The position numbers and the translations under genes are program-made. Positions 41,720-46,205 of a stretch of DNA of 46,205 nucleotides are shown here, one piece after another (positions within the stretch are counted from its first letter, which is position 1; each line of letters begins with the position of its first letter). The stretch is from Paractinoplanes rishiriensis. Its GTDB lineage: Bacteria; Actinomycetota; Actinomycetes; Mycobacteriales; Micromonosporaceae. Location: contig NZ_BOMV01000115.1 of the NCBI RefSeq assembly GCF_016862375.1, positions 1-46,205 of the forward strand, read 5' to 3'. Below the pieces are notes generated by a model, which saw only the letters and a program-made list of their open reading frames with translations, was not told where the DNA came from and did no database searches.

Positions 41720-42538
41720 TCACATCACCGTCGCCCATACCACCTTGCCGTCATGAGTCGGCATGGCGCCCCAAGCAGCGGCGACGCGGTGCACCAGCCG
41801 CAGGCCCCGCCCCCGTTCGTCGAGCGGGGCCTGCGGGTCGATGAGCTGCAATCCGGTCGGGCACGGGAACCAGCTGACGCAGTCATGAACCGCTACGTGC
41901 AGTCGTGGTCCGCTGCGCAACACAGTGACGATGAAATCGGTGCGGGCGTGCTCCACGGCGTTGCCGGCCAGCTCGGATACGATCGACCAGCCCTCCTGCA
42001 GCAGCTCTGGCAGGTGCCACGCGTGACAGGCCTGCGTGACGAGGGCGCGAGCGGCCTTGACCGATCCCGGCCGGGGCAGCAGACAGGTTTGCAGACAGTC
42101 CGCGCGCAACATCCGTCCAGCGATCGCTTTACGCGCCTCGGCCACGGCAGTGAACACGCGTGGCGCCGGCCCTGGGAAATATCGCAGGCGCCGGCTCAAC
42201 GCGGCCGTAGCAGGCACGCAGAACGACACACTCATCGGCGTCGTGCCGAGCCAGGCCCATTGCCACAACCTCAACCAGAACGACACGCTGACGCCGTCAG
42301 GATCAACGAGATCGCGCAGATCGACGATGATCGAGGCAGAGGGTCCGGCCAGGCATTTGCGCACGGCCGCCGATACCTGTTCGCCGAGGGCGAGCGACCA
42401 TTGCCCGTGCGCCGCCACCTCCGCGATCGCCATGCCGGCGTCGCCGATCACGGTCACCGCTGGGCCGAGACGATCCGTCGCAGGAGTAAGCAGAAAGGGC
42501 GGCAATATCGGCAGCGTATGCCAGTCCGCATCAGTCAC
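41720..42538 (-). CDS. STAS-like domain fused to an RsbW-like ATPase domain
   Basis: A 272-residue protein from GTG 42538. The N-terminal half (about residues 15-125) has STAS features (GPAVTVIGDAGMAIAEVAAH, SIIVDLRDLVDPDGVSVSFW). The C-terminal half (about 140-272) is an HATPase_c_2 domain (SIVSELAGNAVEHARTDFIV, ERGRGLRLVHRVAAAWG). The usual STAS phosphorylation motif D-S-[S/T]-G reads D-P-D-G here, so the phosphorylatable serine is missing. It therefore combines an anti-anti-sigma-like and an anti-sigma-kinase-like part in one chain, presumably cytoplasmic. No sigma factor of the SigB/SigF type lies nearby. The reading frame is intact. Confidence 0.8.
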   Translation of the reverse strand: MTDADWHTLPILPPFLLTPATDRLGPAVTVIGDAGMAIAEVAAHGQWSLALGEQVSAAVRKCLAGPSASIIVDLRDLVDPDGVSVSFWLRLWQWAWLGTTPMSVSFCVPATAALSRRLRYFPGPAPRVFTAVAEARKAIAGRMLRADCLQTCLLPRPGSVKAARALVTQACHAWHLPELLQEGWSIVSELAGNAVEHARTDFIVTVLRSGPRLHVAVHDCVSWFPCPTGLQLIDPQAPLDERGRGLRLVHRVAAAWGAMPTHDGKVVWATVM

Positions 42539-42902
42539 CGTGGATCATCCGTGCCGCAACGTGGTCATGCGGACGCCCTGTTGAGGATTTCCTTGACGCA
42601 CGCTGTTCAACGGCCACAACTGCCCCCGGTCATCTTGTCGGAATCGGTGCGCTACCGGGGTCTGAGGCAGCTGATCGGAGACAACGCGCTGTCTCCAAGC
42701 GCATAAGAATAGCTCAGCCAGTCGAAGATTGCTCTTCACCGTGGGGGTGATGCTTCGGGGTGACGGACTGGCAGTCTGTTGATCTCGAATGTCTCCACGC
42801 CTGGTTGGCATTCCTTTCGCTTGCTGCTGTCCGTCAACCGGTGGAGGCTGAGGTTAATTCTGACCCCGGACCCCGGTCGCCGCTGCTGTGATGGGGGTAA
42901 TG
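42539..42902. other. 364-base divergent intergenic region
   Basis: Separates the STAS-ATPase gene (minus) from the secreted propeller gene (plus). No convincing gene is present. It must contain both promoters. The segment 42700-42745 is less G+C-rich and is a candidate promoter area, but I cannot name hexamers with confidence. Confidence 0.4.
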
Positions 42903-44210
42903 ATGAGACGTTTTCGGAGCCGAACGGCGACGGTGATCGTGGTCGGTGGTCTGCTGGTCCTGGAGTCGGCCTCCTCGGCTGCCGCCGTTTCGACCGGTGG
43001 CGATCTCACGAACCGGGTCAGCGTGTCCAGCGCGGGCACGGAGTCGGACGGCGAGAGCTTCGCTCCCGCAGTCAGTGGTAACGGCCGATATGTGGCCTTC
43101 TGGTCCACGGGCACGACCCTGGTGGCCGGCGACACCAATGCCGTCGCCGATGTGTTCGTCCGGGATCTGCGGACTCGGACCACCAGCCGTATCAGCGTGG
43201 CCACCGGCGGCGTGCAGGCCGATCAGGAGGCGTCCGAACCGTCGATCAGCGGCGACGGGCGGTATGTCGCTTTCTCGTCCCATGCCACCAACCTGGCGAG
43301 CGGCGACACCAACGACCGCGGTGACATCTTCGTCCGGGACCGCCGGGAAGCCCGCACCACCCGGGTGAGCGTCACCAGCGCGGGGGCAGAGGCCGACAAC
43401 ACCAGCCACAGTCCGGCCATCAGCGCCGACGGCAGGTACGTCGCCTTCGTGTCGCACGCCGCTAACCTCGTGCCCGGGGACACCAACGCCACCGAAGACG
43501 TCTTCGTCCACGATCGGCAGGCCGGAACTACCCGAAGGATCAGCGTATCCACGGCCGGTGTCGAGGCCAACGAGCGAAGCCTCGGCCCGACCATCACCGC
43601 GGACGGCCGCTACGTCGCCTTCGGCTCATTCGCCACCAATCTCGTACCGAGCGGCGCCAGCGGCGTATTCGTCCGGGACCTACGGCAGAACCACACCGAA
43701 CTGGCGAGCGTGACCAGTAGCGGCGTCCCGGCCGGAGGTAACCTCGGGTTGAATGCGGCGATCAGTGCTCAGGGCCGGCACGTGGCTTTCTACACTGACG
43801 CGCCCGACGTCGTGCCGGGCGACACCAACACCGTTCAGGACATCTTCGTACGGGATCTCCGCGCCGATACGACCAGCCGTGCCGGCCTGTCGAGCACCGG
43901 CCTGCAGGGCGACGACAACAGCTTCGCGCCGGCGATCAGCGGCAACGGCCGATTCGTCGCTTTCGGATCGTTCGCCACGAACTTGGTGCCGGGCGACACC
44001 AACGGCGTTGAGGACATCTTTGTGCAGGACCGGTGGACGGGTGTGACCAGGCGAGTCAGTGTTTCCGGCACCAATGGTGAAGGTGACAGCGTCAGCGATT
44101 CAGCAGCCCTGAGCGCCGACGGCACCCGAGCGGCGTTCGTGTCGTACGCAACGAACCTGGTCCCGAACGACCGCAACCGCATCCTCGACGTGTTCGCCCG
44201 GAGCTGCTAA
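42903..44210 (+). CDS. Secreted seven-repeat TolB/PD40-like beta-propeller protein
   Basis: A 435-residue protein with a signal peptide (about residues 1-28, ending ASSAAA). The mature part is seven tandem repeats of about 55-60 residues with the pattern DGRYVAFxSxATNLVPGDTN, then x-x-x-DVFVRD, then TTxRVSV. This is one blade per repeat and predicts a closed seven-bladed propeller. Repeat 4 has lost the GDTN loop (PSGASG) and repeat 7 ends the protein at FARSC. The Asp/Asn-rich loop may bind calcium. ATG 42903 is preferred (GGGGG a few bases upstream); ATG 42900 and GTG 42888 are in frame. The protein is isolated and its ligand is unknown. Confidence 0.82.
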   Translation: MRRFRSRTATVIVVGGLLVLESASSAAAVSTGGDLTNRVSVSSAGTESDGESFAPAVSGNGRYVAFWSTGTTLVAGDTNAVADVFVRDLRTRTTSRISVATGGVQADQEASEPSISGDGRYVAFSSHATNLASGDTNDRGDIFVRDRREARTTRVSVTSAGAEADNTSHSPAISADGRYVAFVSHAANLVPGDTNATEDVFVHDRQAGTTRRISVSTAGVEANERSLGPTITADGRYVAFGSFATNLVPSGASGVFVRDLRQNHTELASVTSSGVPAGGNLGLNAAISAQGRHVAFYTDAPDVVPGDTNTVQDIFVRDLRADTTSRAGLSSTGLQGDDNSFAPAISGNGRFVAFGSFATNLVPGDTNGVEDIFVQDRWTGVTRRVSVSGTNGEGDSVSDSAALSADGTRAAFVSYATNLVPNDRNRILDVFARSC

Positions 44211-44383
44211 CCGGGCCGCAGTCGAAGGTAGGCGGGACACCGGAAGAGAGAACCAGCGCGAACTGGTGATCATTACTGACGGAGCCCGCACAGCAGACGC
44301 CGGCAGGATCCGAAGGTGCGCCGGTCCGTGCCGGACCGGCCACCCGAAACTCGAGAGCGGCTCGCCATCGGCTGGCGGGCGGC

Positions 44384-45367
44384 CTACACCGTGGGCGTGC
44401 ATGACGTGTGTTGCGGGAAAAGCAGCCGTACGCAGGTGCGGTTTGACGTCGAGTGGATCTGGACGACGTCGGCGAGTTGCCGGGCTACCCACAATCCGCG
44501 ACCGCCGGGCGTCGGGTCGGCGGGTTGCGGCCGCTGGTATCCGGCGGTGGCCGGGATGGGCCGGCCGGCGCTGTCGTCGCATTCGACGATGAGGGTGTCG
44601 TGGTGGTGCCAGGCGCGGACCCGGACGGGTGGGGCGCCGTGGCGCAGGCCGTTGGCGGCCACTTCGACGGTCGCGACCACCAGGTCCTCGGCCGGTTCGC
44701 TGGCGAACTGGTGCTCGATGGCCCAGGTGTGCAGCACCGTGCGCAGGCGGCTGAGGCCGGCTACCTCGGATAGGACCAGCTCGTGGTCGATGTGGGCGGG
44801 CGCGGGCCGCCACGGCATGTCCTGCCGTTCGCTGAGGTAACGCTGCGGGGCCAGGTATGTCGGGGATCGGACCGGTCCGGTCGGGGTGAGCAGGTACGGG
44901 TGGGTGGCTCGTACTCCGTCGAGGACCGGGCGGGGGTGGTGCTGCGGATTCCAGAGGCAGGTGATCGCGCTCCCGTAGGGGGCATAGGTCTGGTTACAGA
45001 CTGCTTCGTAGGCCAGGTATGCGGCAGCCCGGTCGGCCTGTAGCCCGGCGTCCGTTGCCCCGGTGAGGTCGGGCTCGGCGAGCAGGTGTACCCGCCGGCC
45101 GGCATCCTGCTGTGCGGCCAGATACCGGCGGAACCCTTCGTAGGCAAATCCCAGCCGCTGGTAAAACTCCGCGGGCTCACCCAGCGCAGCGCTTTCCAGG
45201 GCGCCGACCTGCTCGCCGAGGACTGTACGGGTGTGTTCGCGGACCACTAGCAGGGTCTCGTCGTAGCGTTCGGTGGACCGGCGCAGCTCGGGCACGAGGA
45301 TGCTGAGCAGTTCGGTGTCCGAGCTGGCGATCAGGGCGGTATGCGCGAGACCCGGCTCGGTGCTCAT
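44384..45367 (-). CDS. MEDS domain protein with RsbW-like ATPase domain
   Basis: A 327-residue protein from ATG 45367. The N-terminal MEDS-type sensory domain (about residues 5-180) shows HTALIASSDTELLSILVPEL, GEPAEFYQRLGFAYEGFRRY, and the Cys/Tyr-rich YEAVCNQTYAPYGSAITCLW. The C-terminal HATPase_c_2 domain (about 195-320) shows DLVVATVEVAANGLRHGAPP and GGRGLWVARQLADVVQI. In actinobacteria these proteins are thought to respond to methanogen/methylotroph-type or redox ligands and to act as anti-sigma-like regulators. The upstream in-frame region has no good start signal. No STAS or sigma gene is adjacent. It is complete. Confidence 0.85.
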   Translation of the reverse strand: MSTEPGLAHTALIASSDTELLSILVPELRRSTERYDETLLVVREHTRTVLGEQVGALESAALGEPAEFYQRLGFAYEGFRRYLAAQQDAGRRVHLLAEPDLTGATDAGLQADRAAAYLAYEAVCNQTYAPYGSAITCLWNPQHHPRPVLDGVRATHPYLLTPTGPVRSPTYLAPQRYLSERQDMPWRPAPAHIDHELVLSEVAGLSRLRTVLHTWAIEHQFASEPAEDLVVATVEVAANGLRHGAPPVRVRAWHHHDTLIVECDDSAGRPIPATAGYQRPQPADPTPGGRGLWVARQLADVVQIHSTSNRTCVRLLFPQHTSCTPTV

Positions 45368-45727
45368 CTGATGGTCGCGGCGAGGGTCGCGGTCGCCGCG
45401 AGGGTGCAGCGATCCTTTCCACGCCGTGCGCATACCTCGGACAACATAACGTGCGTTTACCCGGACAAGGTTCACCTACACCGCCGGGCCAGGCCGGGAA
45501 TTTCCGTTCTGACCGGACCTAGTGTGCCGGTTAAGGCGGATCTGCGCGGCCGAGGAACTCGACGCCGACGCCGACGGGGTGCCCGACGTCTACGAGCGGG
45601 ACATGGAGCAACGCTGATCCTTTACTCGGGTGCTATCCGCGGTGGGGCGGTAGGCGTACGGTGAGGGCAGGTGTGCCGGGAAGTCTGGTCGGCGGTCATA
45701 TCCGTACGACCACGAAGGACTCCTGTG
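45368..45727. other. 360-base divergent intergenic region
   Basis: Lies between the MEDS gene (minus) and the ABC ATPase gene (plus). A short plus-strand frame ending at 45617 reads AAEELDADADGVPDVYERDM, an Asp-rich calcium-loop-like sequence without a good start, possibly a gene tail. Otherwise nothing is definable. Confidence 0.35.
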
Positions 45728-46205
45728 ATGAGCGTTCTCGCGCTGCGCGCCGTCGGCCTGACCAAACGGTACGGGCGCCTGGTCGCCCTCGACGACCTCA
45801 CCGTCGATGTTGCCGCGGGTGAGGTGTTCGGGTTTCTCGGCCCGAACGGTGCCGGTAAGTCCACCACCATCCGCCTGCTGCTCGGCCTGGCCCGCCCCAC
45901 TGCCGGCCGGGCTTGGGTGTTCGATGTCGACGCGGCAAATGTGACTCTGGCACACCGGCTGTTGGCCTATGTGCCGGCGGATGTCGCGTTGTGGCCGCAG
46001 CTGACCGGCGCGGAGATCCTGCATCTGCAGGCGTCCACCGGCCCGGGCGTCGACCCGGCCTACCGTGACGAGCTCGTCGACCGGTTCGCCCTCGACCCCT
46101 CGAAACCCGCCCGGACCTATTCGACCGGGAACCGGCAGAAGGTCGCGCTGATCGCCGCGTTCGCCACCCGCGCGCCGCTGCTGGTGCTGGACGAGCCGAC
46201 CAGCG
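45728..46205 (+). CDS. ABC transporter ATP-binding protein (partial, runs off the window)
   Basis: The first 159 residues of an ABC ATPase from ATG 45728 (AAGGACT upstream). It shows GLTKRYGRLVALDDLTVDV, Walker A GPNGAGKSTT, a degenerate Q-loop region around YVPADVALWPQLTG, the signature YSTGNRQKVALIAAF (STGNR in place of the usual LSGGQ), and Walker B LLVLDEPTS. These features fit the drug/multidrug or ABC-2 export ATPases (DrrA/CcmA-like), which pair with a separate membrane permease likely encoded just beyond the window. The C-terminus is not seen. Confidence 0.9.
   Translation, partial: MSVLALRAVGLTKRYGRLVALDDLTVDVAAGEVFGFLGPNGAGKSTTIRLLLGLARPTAGRAWVFDVDAANVTLAHRLLAYVPADVALWPQLTGAEILHLQASTGPGVDPAYRDELVDRFALDPSKPARTYSTGNRQKVALIAAFATRAPLLVLDEPTS

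Noticed and set aside
45560..45617. Small calcium-binding protein (Asp-rich loop)
   Set aside because: Only about 30 codons with no reliable start. More likely a gene tail or chance.

Overview
The window is high-G+C DNA with strong third-position G/C bias, frequent GTG and TTG starts, an ECF sigma factor of the DGPF-linked type, SpoIIE/RsbW/MEDS-type signalling proteins, Tat and Sec secreted enzymes, and remnants of several IS families. This points to a filamentous actinobacterium. Micromonosporaceae (Actinoplanes-like) is my best guess, but no rRNA or other phylogenetic marker is present to settle it.

Layout. (1) 1-3150: decayed fragments, an ECF42-type sigma factor with its DGPF/YCII partner, an SRPBCC protein and a conserved small protein. 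(2) 3356-4895: an ISAzo13-type insertion sequence abutting a broken IS630-type transposase. (3) 5056-10917: three co-directional exported proteins: a Tat-exported tandem alpha/beta hydrolase, a ThuA-domain protein, and a PQQ-type dehydrogenase fused to a cupredoxin-like domain. (4) 11100-11743: gene debris. (5) 11745-23509: the metabolic centrepiece, three transcription units around an IclR regulator. Unit A (minus) is dctQ-dctM-dctP-quinate/shikimate dehydrogenase. Unit B (minus) is aldehyde dehydrogenase-ThDP enzyme-type II dehydroquinase-Gfo/Idh/MocA oxidoreductase. Unit C (plus) is class III CoA-transferase-citryl-CoA-lyase-like protein. Stops and starts overlap at most junctions. The plus-strand promoters of the regulator and of unit C carry nearly the same sequence at the same spacing, which suggests one regulator for both. 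(6) 23510-26866: decayed genes and an IS256-type element with a frameshifted transposase. (7) 26956-37041: signalling genes (SpoIIE phosphatase, RsbW-like ATPase, PAS-GAF histidine kinase, two chemoreceptors, one of them frameshifted) and a subtilase with a strictly five-residue tryptophan periodicity at its C-terminus. (8) 37042-41700: a degenerate tract with a glycosyltransferase pseudogene, a small secreted protein, a glycine-rich-domain protein and an IS110-type remnant. (9) 41720-46205: an STAS-ATPase fusion, a seven-repeat secreted propeller, a MEDS-ATPase and the start of an ABC transporter ATPase.

Most unusual content. The IclR-linked cluster carries a quinate/shikimate dehydrogenase and a dehydroquinase but no dehydroshikimate dehydratase. 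Instead it carries a ThDP enzyme, an aldehyde dehydrogenase, a CoA-transferase and a CoA-lyase, so it may encode a non-standard catabolic route for a cyclic hydroxy acid taken up by a TRAP transporter. The exported hydrolase/ThuA/PQQ-dehydrogenase set is a second candidate for an undescribed extracellular oxidation system. All functional calls rest on reading motifs by eye. No database search was possible.
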